In this document: positions 8,945 to 16,990 of the stretch, one piece after another
Layout: each line of letters starts with the position of its first letter
Numbering within the stretch: position 1 is the first letter of the stretch
Origin: Sulfobacillus acidophilus
GTDB lineage: Bacteria > Bacillota > Sulfobacillia > Sulfobacillales > Sulfobacillaceae
Reading direction: 5' to 3'
Assembly (NCBI GenBank): GCA_003023745.1
Contig: PXYV01000028.1
Span: 1-45,357, forward strand
DNA length: 45,357 nt
The notes under the pieces: model-generated
What the model saw: the letters and a program-made list of their open reading frames with translations, nothing else
The model's database searches: none
Told to the model about the DNA's origin: nothing
Made by a program: the position numbers and the translations under genes

Positions 8945-10666
8945 CTATTTGACTGACATAAAGTTAAAACCAGGGTCTCCAGTGGTAAAGTTTGCGTACG
9001 TCTTGGCGCCCACCACGGTTGGGCCAGCCACGTCGATGCCGGCGGGATTAGGCAGCCATAAGAAGGGCAGTTGGGCGGCGGTGTAGGCCTCATACTGGTC
9101 AAATGCCTTCATGAAGGCGGCTTGGGTGGGATAAGGCTTATGGGTGGCCGCAATCAAGGCATTCTCATGAGCATTCGCGTAGCCTGTGCCGGACGGGGCT
9201 GTGCTCGAAAAGAGCTGGCCGCCGGTGGGCATCCAGCCGGGTCCGTTGTAGTCCCAACCTGAACCGACTGCCAACTGCCAAGACGTATTGGTTTTGTCGC
9301 TGGTCATGCTGATAAAGGTGTCAAATGGCTCTCCTTTTAATGTGGTTTTGATCCCGATCTTTTCCCAATCAGCCTGCATGAGTTCGGCTTGCTGCAAGGT
9401 CGTTTCGTCGCCAGACACGTAAATCATGGTGAAATTCATCTTCTGGCTGCCTTTGGTCATGACCCCATTGACTTCTTTCCAGCCATGGCTGGTAAGAAGT
9501 TTCTTTGCTTTTGTAAGATTGTAGGGCATGACTGGTTCGGCTTTGGCGTCGTAAAACTTGGTCAGAGGAGTGGAAGGCAAGGGCCCGTACTGTGCGACCC
9601 CGTATCCTTTATACAGATCCTTGACCATGGCCGGCTGGTTAGTGCTCTCTTGCAACGCTTGGCGCACGTACAGTTGATCGAAGATGGATTTGGCCGGTGA
9701 TGCGGGCCACATGTTCATCTCGGTCCAAAACACGCCGAGCGAGTAGCCCGGGAAAATAGTGTCGCCGACTGCGGTGAGCGACTTGGATGCGCCGAGCTGG
9801 CTGGGATCGATGTAGCCAAAGTTAACCGTACCAGACCTCAACGCGGCGAACTCTGCCGTATCGGACGCCTCATACGCAAATATTAATTTGCTGACTGTGG
9901 CTTTGTGACCACCATAGTCGGGATTGGGTGTTAATACCCACTCTTGACTGGGTGTGGCGCTCTTAAGCAAAAACGGCCCGTCGCTGAGCTTTTCAGCCGT
10001 CGTCGGGTTGGTGGCGATGGATCCCAAGTACTTGGCCTCCGCCGTCCAGTTGCTGCCCTTGACATCAAAGGCTTGAGCCGGCATCGGCGTCAGTTGAATG
10101 AGGCCATTATAGATAAACCACTGCTGGTTGGCCGGTTTATCCAACGTAAAGGTGACCTCATGCAGATTGTTGGGCACCACGCTCTTGACGCCAAAAGGAA
10201 TTTCTCCCGTGCCGGCGCCGACAAATGGCCACGGCAACGGCGCTTTCGACGCGGAGGCGGCCTTGACCACATTCCATGTAAACATCAGGTCTTTGGAAGT
10301 TACCGGTGTGCCATTGGACCATTTCCACTTCGGATTTAAATAAACATGATAGACCGTTCCGGCTGCGTTATAGGTGATTTTCGAGGCTACTGAATTAGCC
10401 CAGACGATGTTATACGAGTCATTCAGGTAAATGAGCGGCTGATAAATCTGGTCTTGGAGCCACCCATTGTACACCGAGTCGTTGGACGCATTGGTGATGG
10501 GGATGTACCAGCTGATATTCGTGGCGGGAGGCAACGCGACGGTGAGCGTACCCCCGGTGCTCGTGGATGCGGCAACCCTTGACGACGACGCTCCATAACT
10601 TGCCGCCATTGCCGCCATGCTGACCGCAACCGCTGCGGCGGCCAAACTGAGTGAACGTAGCTTCAT
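8945..10666 (-). CDS. Family-5 peptide/nickel-type solute-binding protein
   Basis: A 573-residue extracytoplasmic binding protein, the full-length capture subunit of the importer. A Sec-type signal (MKLRSLSLAAAA..., residues 1 to about 25) is present, but there is no lipobox cysteine; that is unusual for a monoderm binding protein and leaves the anchoring mode open. SBP_bac_5 signs include KWKWSNGTPVTSKDL (about 112-126), a YEASD/TVNFGYID segment, and the RQALQESTNQPAMVKDLYKG block. GAGGAGG lies eight bases before the ATG. It is first in the minus-strand cluster and has its own terminator. An imperfect palindrome lies in its leader. Confidence 0.93.
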   Translation of the reverse strand: MKLRSLSLAAAAVAVSMAAMAASYGASSSRVAASTSTGGTLTVALPPATNISWYIPITNASNDSVYNGWLQDQIYQPLIYLNDSYNIVWANSVASKITYNAAGTVYHVYLNPKWKWSNGTPVTSKDLMFTWNVVKAASASKAPLPWPFVGAGTGEIPFGVKSVVPNNLHEVTFTLDKPANQQWFIYNGLIQLTPMPAQAFDVKGSNWTAEAKYLGSIATNPTTAEKLSDGPFLLKSATPSQEWVLTPNPDYGGHKATVSKLIFAYEASDTAEFAALRSGTVNFGYIDPSQLGASKSLTAVGDTIFPGYSLGVFWTEMNMWPASPAKSIFDQLYVRQALQESTNQPAMVKDLYKGYGVAQYGPLPSTPLTKFYDAKAEPVMPYNLTKAKKLLTSHGWKEVNGVMTKGSQKMNFTMIYVSGDETTLQQAELMQADWEKIGIKTTLKGEPFDTFISMTSDKTNTSWQLAVGSGWDYNGPGWMPTGGQLFSSTAPSGTGYANAHENALIAATHKPYPTQAAFMKAFDQYEAYTAAQLPFLWLPNPAGIDVAGPTVVGAKTYANFTTGDPGFNFMSVK

Positions 10667-10696
10667 AAAAACGCCTCCTCAGAAATTTACACCCCG

Positions 10697-10715
10697 ACTC
10701 GGGTCTAGACCGAGT
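10697..10715. promoter_or_regulatory. Palindrome in the leader of the binding-protein gene
   Basis: ACTCGG-(G)-TC-TA-GA-CCGAGT: two complementary arms with one bulged G, 31 bases upstream of the start codon. It could be an operator or an mRNA hairpin. No matching promoter hexamers were convincing nearby. Confidence 0.35.
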
Positions 10716-10913
10716 ATTGAGAATAATTCGCGAACCTTTGCCGAAATTCCTGCTCTGCTTTTGAGTCCCTTGTTGCCACTTCTCGGCCGTTAAGCTGTAC
10801 AGCCATCGACGGCAACCGCATTTATTTTACCTGTATATATCAAAAGAAGGAATACTTAATATTTGTCTCAGAAAATAAATGGACAGCGCAGTCATCGCCG
10901 TTCGCCCCCGATC

Positions 10914-10942
10914 TTGCCAGTGCGCCGCGAGTTTGCTATCAT
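10914..10942 (+). promoter_or_regulatory. Promoter of the tRNA-Pro gene
   Basis: TTGCCA (10914-10919), a 17-bp spacer and TATCAT (10937-10942). This is a good sigma-A match ending 12 bases before the mature tRNA. Confidence 0.6.
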
Positions 10943-10954
10943 CATGATGGATAT

Positions 10955-11031
10955 CGGGCTGTGGCGCAGTTTGGTAGCGCGCTACCTTGGGGTGGTAGAG
11001 GTCGTGGGTTCGAATCCCGCCAGTCCGACCA
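10955..11031 (+). tRNA. tRNA-Pro (anticodon GGG)
   Basis: A 77-nt cloverleaf. The acceptor stem CGGGCTG / CAGTCCG has one G-T pair and there is a GCGC D-stem. The anticodon arm CTACC-TTGGGGT-GGTAG places GGG at 34-36, reading CCC/CCU. The T-arm is GTGGG-TTCGAAT-CCCGC, and the 3' CCA is encoded. It has its own promoter and terminator. Confidence 0.96.
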
Positions 11032-11037
11032 TATTCA

Positions 11038-11063
11038 GCTCCGCATTATGCGGAGCATTTTTT
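11038..11063 (+). terminator. Terminator after tRNA-Pro
   Basis: A 7-bp stem GCTCCGC / GCGGAGC with an ATTAT loop, followed by A and six T. It starts six bases after the tRNA CCA end and separates the tRNA from the corA-like gene. Confidence 0.88.
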
Positions 11064-11089
11064 CATTGCCGTTCGGACACACTACCGGT

Positions 11090-11995
11090 ATGGCGTCATT
11101 CGAAAAGACATTTTCGCCACAAAACCTTCAGTGGGAACATATTGTAGGCGACACCACTCGCCTGGAAACGGTCCTCCAACACAGCCGGTTCTCCCTCGCC
11201 TCCTACGATTTTGCGGATAGTGAAGTGGTGCGGGCGGAGTTTGACGACTACGCGCGATTTTACACGATTCGGGTGCTGTCGCTGAAGTGGTTTGACCATC
11301 CTCAGGCCGTGCAGATGACTCCGATTTACGTGTGGGCGGACGACACACACGTCGTTTCATTTGCAAAAGAGCCATTGCAGGCGGTGGAGCGCGCTCGGCA
11401 AAAGTTATCCCATAACCCCGACTGGGTATCATCATCCGCTCGTCTCGTCTACTATCTCTTAGATGAGGTGCTGGCATCGTTGTTTGCCTTCTTAGACAAG
11501 CTCTACGAACAGGTGGAACTCCTGGAAGATCATGTACTCACCGAGCACCGAACGCAAGGAATAGAACACCACATCTTTGCGTTGAAACGCGAAGCCTTGC
11601 GCGTTCGGAGGGCCATGGCCTCGATGCGCGACGCCATTTCGCAGTTGGTGCGCTATTGGACGGCGCAATACCCGGACGATCCATTCTATTATATGGAACT
11701 ATACGACCACATGCTTCGCCAGTTCGATAGCGTGGACACATACCGAGAACTGGTGAATTCCGTCCTAGATTTGCACTTGTCTACCGTATCCAATCGCTTG
11801 AACGAGATTGTCAAAACACTGACGCTGGTCACGACCGTGTTATTGCCGGCTTCTTTGATGGCTGCTCTCTACGGGATGAACTTTGACTATTTGCCGCTAG
11901 TCCATTACCGTTTTGGCTTCTTTGTGGTGTTGGGTTTGATTGTGGCGGTTTCGTCGCTGGTCTATGGCATCTTTCGCTATCGCCGTTGGATCTGA
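11090..11995 (+). CDS. corA: CorA-family magnesium/divalent cation channel
   Basis: A member of the CorA pentameric metal-channel family, 301 residues from the ATG at 11090. The N-terminal half is the cytoplasmic alpha/beta funnel and the middle is the long stalk helix (LYEQVELLEDHVL onward). Two membrane segments end the protein, with the GMN selectivity motif at 262-264 in YGMNF. The loop after GMN (DYLPLVHYRFGF) differs from the acidic MPEL form of classical CorA. The frame runs back into the tRNA, so the start must lie after the terminator. No good Shine-Dalgarno is seen before 11090, and this start is only the best available. It could carry Mg, Co or another divalent ion. Confidence 0.88.
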   Translation: MASFEKTFSPQNLQWEHIVGDTTRLETVLQHSRFSLASYDFADSEVVRAEFDDYARFYTIRVLSLKWFDHPQAVQMTPIYVWADDTHVVSFAKEPLQAVERARQKLSHNPDWVSSSARLVYYLLDEVLASLFAFLDKLYEQVELLEDHVLTEHRTQGIEHHIFALKREALRVRRAMASMRDAISQLVRYWTAQYPDDPFYYMELYDHMLRQFDSVDTYRELVNSVLDLHLSTVSNRLNEIVKTLTLVTTVLLPASLMAALYGMNFDYLPLVHYRFGFFVVLGLIVAVSSLVYGIFRYRRWI

Positions 11996-12394
11996 CGTTT
12001 AAGAAGGAAAAACGGTGATCAGTCGCGTATTTCTGTAAGAAGCCGTCGGTAGGGGGGACGGAGGCTAGCTCACGAGAGTAAATCTGAAGCAATGGCTGGG
12101 TTGCGAGCAAGCGGTGGGCCAGGAAAGCTAAAGTTGAGCGTGAGCGTTATAAGATTTAAACGGGCGGATGGCGTTGAGGGCTCGCCTTTTTTTGCGAGGG
12201 CGGCTGGAGTCGAAACATGCACGAGACAAGCAATGTGTCGGGTGCAGTCACAATGTGTGGCCCCCCTTGGACTCGTATCATGTTAAGAGGCGATCAGCGG
12301 GCGTTCTTGACTGCGCGAATAATCTGCGCTAATTGATATGATCTGGCGAGTTGATGCCGTTTACGCAGTGTCGACGCAGCCAGAAGGAGGCATC
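11996..12394. other. Non-coding stretch between corA and the small ORF
   Basis: No convincing gene. It contains a GC hairpin CCGTC / GACGG at 12043-12061. It also has a T7 run near 12185-12193 preceded only by a weak GGCG/CGCC stem, which could be a poor terminator. I looked for riboswitch, RNase P, SRP and tmRNA signatures and recognised none. Confidence 0.4.
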
Positions 12395-12484
12395 GTGAAG
12401 GAGTGGCGACGCTTTGCGGAATCGTGGTCACTACGCCCCAAAGCCAGTAGAGCTGGTCATCCTTCACATGAACGATGGGATTGA
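12395..12484 (+). CDS. Putative 29-residue small ORF
   Basis: A GTG start sits four bases after a perfect AGGAGG (12385-12390). It encodes 29 residues rich in Arg, Trp and Ser (begins MKEWRRFAESW, ends HERWD). Its stop is 130 bases before the aminotransferase start. It could be a leader peptide, a small basic protein, or chance. The strong ribosome site is the main support. I recognise no family. Confidence 0.35.
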   Translation: MKEWRRFAESWSLRPKASRAGHPSHERWD

Positions 12485-12614
12485 GCGGAGAACTAAGGAG
12501 TCGATCACACGGGAAAAGCGGCTTGCGCATCCAGCGTAATCCGGAGGATCCAGAAGGGGGGAAGGCAGCCCCTGGCGTGGCCAAAACGCCGAATTCAGGG
12601 CGGCCGAATTTTCA

Positions 12615-13853
12615 ATGGAGGACGTCTTAGCGGGCTTACAAGCGTTCATGAATCCCAGCCTAGCTCGCACCTATCGCTTTATGGGGCTGGATCATGCCGA
12701 ATTGACCGCTCACGGAGCGATTGTCGTAGATCGGGAGGGGGTGGAATACATTGATTGCGCTGGAGGGTACGGCGTCTTTGTGCAAGGGTATCGGCATCCG
12801 CGTATCCTGGCGGCGGCGCATCACCAACTAGACGAAATGCCACTGTCGTCGCGAGTCTTGGTTAATCCCCGGACTATTGAATTAGCCGCACGTTTGGCGG
12901 AGTTAACACCGGGGGATTTGCAATACAGTTTCTTTTGTAATTCCGGCACGGAAGCGGTTGAGGCGGCGCTCAAAATTGCGCGGGGTTCGACGGGGCGGTC
13001 CCGCATCATTTCGACTGTTGGCGCTTTCCACGGCAAGACCTTCGGTGCCTTGTCGGTTTCGGGGCGTGACTTGTACCAGAAGCCCTTTCAACCACTGTTG
13101 TCAGACATTGTGAGGGTGCCGTACGGTAATCTTGAGGCCCTTCAAAGCGTTATGTCGTCCGATGTGGCGGCTGTCATTGTCGAACCCATTCAAGGCGAGG
13201 GCGGCGTAATTGTTCCTCCTGATGGCTATCTTCAAGGTGTTCGGGCTCTATGCGATGAGTATGGATCGTGCATGATTGCCGACGAAGTGCAGACCGGCAT
13301 TGGTCGCACTGGGCACTTGTTTGCAGTCGATTATGAGGGCGTCGTGCCCGATCTGTTGTGTTTAGCGAAAGCGTTGGGCGGAGGCGTCATGCCGATCGGA
13401 GCGGTTGTAGGCCGACCATGGGCGTGGAAACTTTTTGAAGAGAACCCGCTCATTCACACCTCCACGTTCGGGGGGAATCCGCTGGCGTGTAGAGTGGCGT
13501 TGGAAGCGCTTGCCGTGACAGTCGAAGAAGATTTGCCAGGTCGAGCGCAACGGCTAGGGCAGTGGCTGATTTCGGAGTTGCGTAGCCTTAGCCAACGGCA
13601 TGCTGACCTCATCGTCGAGGTGCGCGGCCGCGGATTGATGATTGGCGTGGAATTTAGCAATGCGGGCGTTGCGGCGATGATTATGGCAGAGTTGTTTGCG
13701 CGGCACGTGCTGGCAGTCTATACCTTGAACAATGAGCGCGTCATTCGGTTAGTTCCGCCACTCGTAATCGATCGCCCCGCGCTTGAGGAGGTCTTGGTCA
13801 AACTCGAGCAAGCCTTAGAAGTGGTCGAATCAGTCAAAGTAGATTTGTTGTAA
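12615..13853 (+). CDS. Class III PLP-dependent aminotransferase
   Basis: A 412-residue fold-type I aminotransferase of the ornithine/acetylornithine/4-aminobutyrate class. The cofactor site is complete: SGTE at 110-113 for the PLP phosphate, D223 in IADEVQTG binding the pyridine nitrogen, and the Schiff-base lysine K252 in LAKALGGG. The N-terminal NPSLARTYRFMGLD block is conserved in a branch of putrescine/diamine-type aminotransferases, which favours the ATG at 12615 over 12648. The ribosome site is weak. It is the first gene of a likely operon with the SRPBCC and FAA-hydrolase genes (gaps of 25 and -8 bases). An omega-amino acid or diamine substrate is likely, but the exact reaction is not determined. 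Confidence 0.92.
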   Translation: MEDVLAGLQAFMNPSLARTYRFMGLDHAELTAHGAIVVDREGVEYIDCAGGYGVFVQGYRHPRILAAAHHQLDEMPLSSRVLVNPRTIELAARLAELTPGDLQYSFFCNSGTEAVEAALKIARGSTGRSRIISTVGAFHGKTFGALSVSGRDLYQKPFQPLLSDIVRVPYGNLEALQSVMSSDVAAVIVEPIQGEGGVIVPPDGYLQGVRALCDEYGSCMIADEVQTGIGRTGHLFAVDYEGVVPDLLCLAKALGGGVMPIGAVVGRPWAWKLFEENPLIHTSTFGGNPLACRVALEALAVTVEEDLPGRAQRLGQWLISELRSLSQRHADLIVEVRGRGLMIGVEFSNAGVAAMIMAELFARHVLAVYTLNNERVIRLVPPLVIDRPALEEVLVKLEQALEVVESVKVDLL

Positions 13854-13878
13854 TTTGGAAGACAAGTGGGGCGAGGAC

Positions 13879-14343
13879 ATGCCGATAGTTGAAGTCAAGC
13901 ACCTGGTGAAAGCTCCCATTGATGCGGTATACCAACTGGTCGCAGACCAGGAGTCGTATCCCCAATTCATGAAAGCAATGGAAAGTATCCGAGTCTTGGA
14001 GCGAGGGGACGGATACACGCTGACCGAATGGATCGCGCGGTTACAAGGGGCGCGCTTTCGGTGGATCGAAAGAGATTTGTATTATCCGGCGCAGCATCGC
14101 ATCACTTACGATCAAACGGAAGGAGATTTAAAAGTATTTCGCGGATACTGGGAGCTAACGGAAGTCCCTGAAGGAACACAAGTCGTGCTCGTAACGGAAT
14201 TTGAATTTGGGATTCCGATGCTGGCGGCGATGCTTAACCCAGTGGCCAAGATGGCGTTACGCAATAACTCCAAAGACATGTTGGAGGCCATTGGTGCTAA
14301 GTTTGGTGCCGACCATGGGGGAGGACCGAGTCGATATGAGTGA
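13879..14343 (+). CDS. SRPBCC-fold protein, RatA/COQ10-like
   Basis: A 154-residue START-like (SRPBCC) protein of the polyketide-cyclase/COQ10/RatA group. The family features are the opening PIVEVKHLVKAPIDAVYQLV strand-helix, YPQFMKA, and the long C-terminal helix. It has the hydrophobic ligand cavity fold and no catalytic signature. The ATG at 13879 with GGGGCGAGG upstream is preferred over a TTG at 13855. The end overlaps the next start by 8 bases, so the two are translationally coupled. Its role may be to bind a lipid or a small aromatic ligand; unknown. Confidence 0.85.
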   Translation: MPIVEVKHLVKAPIDAVYQLVADQESYPQFMKAMESIRVLERGDGYTLTEWIARLQGARFRWIERDLYYPAQHRITYDQTEGDLKVFRGYWELTEVPEGTQVVLVTEFEFGIPMLAAMLNPVAKMALRNNSKDMLEAIGAKFGADHGGGPSRYE

Positions 14344-15106
14344 GAAATACGCCCGCGTCAAGCATCATGGGACAGCATTCGCCGCAATCGTGCACGACGA
14401 TATGGTCGAGCTGTTTGAAGAAGGTGAGCCGCTGACTCGTGGCACGGCAGTGGGATCGGTTCCAGTTGCTCAAGTGCAGTGGTTATCCCCAGTACAACCC
14501 CGCACTATTTTATGCGTCGGGCGAAATTACCGGGCGCACGCGGCCGAACTGCATAATCCCGTTCCGTTAGAGCCACTATTTTTCCTTAAACCGACCAGTG
14601 CGTTAGTCGGGCACCAAGACGTGATCCTCCGTCCCACATGGGTCGGGCGGGTCGATTACGAAGGCGAGTTAGTGCTGGTTTTGGGCAAAACGGTGCGCCA
14701 TGTAACTTCTACGCAAGAAGCGCTCGATGCGATCTTTGGGCTTACCATCGGGAACGACGTGACCGCGCGCGACTTGCAACGCAGCGATGGCCAATGGACG
14801 AGAGCCAAGGGGTTTGACACCTTTGCCCCCGTAGGTCCGTGGATTGTCCGTGATAACCAAAGCCAAAGCCGCCGCATTACGACGCGCGTCAACGGGGTGA
14901 TTCGGCAGGACGGCTCGACCGACGACCTTATTTTTTCATGTGATAGACTTATCATGGAAGCTTCTCGTTTTATGACGCTGTATCCTGGTGACCTTATCTT
15001 TACCGGCACGCCTGCAGGCATTGGGCCCGTGGAGAGTGGAGATGAGGTTGACATTTCGATACAAGGAATCGGTACATTAAGCAATTGCGTAAAAAATGGA
15101 GATTGA
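14336..15106 (+). CDS. Fumarylacetoacetate hydrolase family protein
   Basis: A 256-residue member of the FAH superfamily (acylpyruvate hydrolases, hydratases and oxaloacetate decarboxylases). Core motifs are present: CVGRNYRAHAAE, FLKPTSALVG, the metal-binding VDYEGELVLVLGK (E-x-E carboxylates), GNDVTARDLQ, KGFDTFAPVGPW, and GDLIFTGTPAGIGP. The start ATG at 14336 lies in the end of the SRPBCC gene and is preceded by GGGGGAGG. Many such enzymes cleave or decarboxylate 2-oxo acids. With an aminotransferase at the head of the operon, a 2-oxo acid made by transamination is a plausible substrate, but this is inference. Confidence 0.92.
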   Translation: MSEKYARVKHHGTAFAAIVHDDMVELFEEGEPLTRGTAVGSVPVAQVQWLSPVQPRTILCVGRNYRAHAAELHNPVPLEPLFFLKPTSALVGHQDVILRPTWVGRVDYEGELVLVLGKTVRHVTSTQEALDAIFGLTIGNDVTARDLQRSDGQWTRAKGFDTFAPVGPWIVRDNQSQSRRITTRVNGVIRQDGSTDDLIFSCDRLIMEASRFMTLYPGDLIFTGTPAGIGPVESGDEVDISIQGIGTLSNCVKNGD

Positions 15107-15120
15107 CAGAGATTGCCCGG

Positions 15121-15147
15121 AACCGTATCGGATTTTAAACGGTTTTT
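15121..15147 (+). terminator. Possible terminator after the FAA-hydrolase gene
   Basis: AACCGT / ACGGTT (6-bp stem, 12-nt loop) followed by TTT. Modest strength, but correctly placed 15 bases after the stop and before the speH promoter. Confidence 0.42.
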
Positions 15148-15168
15148 GCGTAGAAATGCATAAATTTG

Positions 15169-15196
15169 TTGACAGAAGGCGTTTTTTTGATACAAT
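15169..15196 (+). promoter_or_regulatory. Sigma-A promoter of speH
   Basis: A perfect TTGACA (15169-15174), a 16-bp spacer and TACAAT (15191-15196). This is the strongest vegetative promoter in the window. It leaves a leader of about 60 nt before the speH start and probably drives the whole salvage cluster. Confidence 0.8.
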
Positions 15197-15263
15197 AGTT
15201 CATGGCCGTCGGACAGGTATCTGAAGGGCGACCTCAATTCCTTTTAAGGGGGTTGGGAATGCG

Positions 15264-15638
15264 ATGAACGCATTGGGTCGACACATTTTGGCAGAAGTAC
15301 ACGGTTGCGACACCGGGATCTTAAATGATCACGCTGCCGTGGAGGAAATAATGGTGAGTGCCGCACTTAAAGCGGGGGCAGAAGTTCGGGAAGTGGCCTT
15401 CCACAAGTTCAGCCCACAGGGAGTGAGCGGTGTGGTGGTCATTTCCGAGTCGCATTTAGCGGTCCATACGTGGCCGGAGCACGGATATGCCGCAGTTGAT
15501 GTGTTTACATGTGGCGATTCGGTCAACCCCTGGGATGCCTGCAACTATATTGTGGAACAATTTCGGGCTCAAAACTTTTCGGCGTCCGAAACCCTTCGAG
15601 GAATGCTGGCGGAAACCAAGCAACGCGCTGCAGTGTAA
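15264..15638 (+). CDS. speH: S-adenosylmethionine decarboxylase proenzyme, SpeH type
   Basis: A small (124-residue) bacterial class SAM decarboxylase. It makes the aminopropyl donor for spermidine synthesis, whose by-product is methylthioadenosine. The self-cleavage site SESHL places the pyruvoyl-forming serine at S63. H68 and C83 match the processing and proton-donor residues of the T. maritima enzyme at identical numbers. It starts at ATG after AAGGGGGTTGGGA. No spermidine synthase (speE) is in the window. Its place upstream of mtnP, ahcY and mtaD-like genes links MTA production to MTA disposal. Confidence 0.96.
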   Translation: MNALGRHILAEVHGCDTGILNDHAAVEEIMVSAALKAGAEVREVAFHKFSPQGVSGVVVISESHLAVHTWPEHGYAAVDVFTCGDSVNPWDACNYIVEQFRAQNFSASETLRGMLAETKQRAAV

Positions 15639-15756
15639 CTTAGCTGGTACTAGGTGGGCGTCCCGCGGAGAACCGCAGCGCTGAGATGGATTGGCGGTAG
15701 TTGGGAGCTCAGGCAATATTTTTGTGCGACCCGTGCGGAAAGGTAGGACTTCAAAT

Positions 15757-16170
15757 TTGGCGTTAACCTTTGTGATGGTAAAACCTGATGGTGTGCAGCG
15801 AGGATTGGTTGGCGAGGTGGTTCGCCGATTTGAGCAAAAAGGCCTGACGCTCAAGGCGTTGAAGTTAATGCGCGTAACTGTGGCTTTGGCGGAGCAGCAT
15901 TACGCAGAACATCGGGGAAAGCCTTTTTATCAAGACTTAGTGTCGTTTATTACTTCGGGTCCCTGTGTCGCCATGGTGTTGGAAGGGCGTGAGGCAGTGA
16001 GCGTAGCGCGCAGCATTATGGGGTCGACCGATCCGACGAAAGCAGCTCCCGGTACTATTCGCGGCGACTTCGGATTAGAGATCACACAAAACATCGTCCA
16101 CGGGTCAGATAGTGCGGAATCCGCGCAAAGGGAGATGGCTTTGTATTTCCGGACCGAGGAACTTGTTTAG
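15757..16170 (+). CDS. ndk: Nucleoside diphosphate kinase
   Basis: Ndk transfers the gamma phosphate from NTPs to NDPs through a phosphohistidine. The TTG at 15757, with GGTAGGA seven bases upstream, gives 137 residues starting [12 protein letters not shown], exactly the family N-terminus. An ORF extension to 15691 is not conserved. K9 and the catalytic H115 in NIVHGSDS are present, as is the IRGDFG segment. It is followed after 3 bases by the phosphoesterase gene, so they are co-transcribed. Confidence 0.96.
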   Translation: MALTFVMVKPDGVQRGLVGEVVRRFEQKGLTLKALKLMRVTVALAEQHYAEHRGKPFYQDLVSFITSGPCVAMVLEGREAVSVARSIMGSTDPTKAAPGTIRGDFGLEITQNIVHGSDSAESAQREMALYFRTEELV

Positions 16171-16173
16171 GCA

Positions 16174-16962
16174 GTGCTGTATGTAGGGATGGCGGTGCTG
16201 GTTGCGCTGCTTGGGTATGCGCTGTGGGAACCGTACCGGTTGGAGGCTGTAGAGCATACGATTAGAGTGCGTAATTTGCCTCCAGCATTTGAGAATGTCT
16301 GCATCCTCCATTTGTCCGATATCCACGGACGGGTGGGGGTTTTTTCCTGGCCGCCGTTTTTGCGTTGGTTGGCAGACGCAGACTTGGTCGCCGTGACGGG
16401 GGATTTGTACTCGCCGACGCGAGCCCGCGAGCCGTTAGCGCGAGCGCTGAACAAGATTCAGGCGCCCTTGGGCGTGTATTACGTATCCGGGAACCATGAT
16501 TATCGTCATGGCGTGTTGGCTGTCGAACCTTGGCAGCCGGGGGATCGACTCTTGGATAACCGGGTGGTGACCATTGAAAAAGACGGCCAGCAAATGTTGT
16601 TGGCGGGACTGCCCGATTTGGTCAAAGGGGAGCCGCGCTGGGACGAAGTGAAGGCCGAACTGCAAAGGCGCGGGCTGCCGGCGATTTTGTTGGCACATCG
16701 TCCTGACGCCGGATTGCTGCCCGATCTGGACGGCGTCGCGGTGATCCTGGCAGGCCATACCCATGGCGGGCAAGTGGTCATTCCCGGATATGGCGCCGTT
16801 TTTCGTCACAATCACTTGCCGGGACGCTACGTGGCGGGATTGTGGCAAAAACCGGGTGGCCCTGTTCTTATTACATCCCGCGGAATCGGGACGTCAGAAT
16901 TGCCGGTGCGATTTTGGGCCCGTCCCCAGGTCATACGCATCCGTTTGGTGCGTGAATCTTGA
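16174..16962 (+). CDS. Membrane-anchored metallophosphoesterase, YkuE/YaeI type
   Basis: A 262-residue calcineurin-like phosphoesterase. An N-terminal hydrophobic segment (about 4-17) anchors it. The dimetal motifs follow: D49-x-H51 in LSDIHG, GD at 76-77, GNHD at 106-109, and the late GHTHGGQ. Relatives include B. subtilis YkuE and E. coli YaeI (a UDP-diacylglucosamine pyrophosphatase paralogue), so a phospholipid or nucleotide-lipid phosphoester is possible. The start is GTG 16174, with an alternative ATG at 16189. The gene lies in the ndk-mtnP run. Confidence 0.9.
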   Translation: MLYVGMAVLVALLGYALWEPYRLEAVEHTIRVRNLPPAFENVCILHLSDIHGRVGVFSWPPFLRWLADADLVAVTGDLYSPTRAREPLARALNKIQAPLGVYYVSGNHDYRHGVLAVEPWQPGDRLLDNRVVTIEKDGQQMLLAGLPDLVKGEPRWDEVKAELQRRGLPAILLAHRPDAGLLPDLDGVAVILAGHTHGGQVVIPGYGAVFRHNHLPGRYVAGLWQKPGGPVLITSRGIGTSELPVRFWARPQVIRIRLVRES

Positions 16963-16990
16963 AATTGAAACGAAGGTAGGAGGCTAGCTA

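Noticed and set aside
10863-11147. ORF across the tRNA-Pro gene
   Set aside because: It reads through a well-formed tRNA and its terminator, so it is a chance frame.
12092-12286. 64-codon ORF in the gap after corA
   Set aside because: No ribosome site, no recognisable sequence, and it crosses a T-run region; probably chance.
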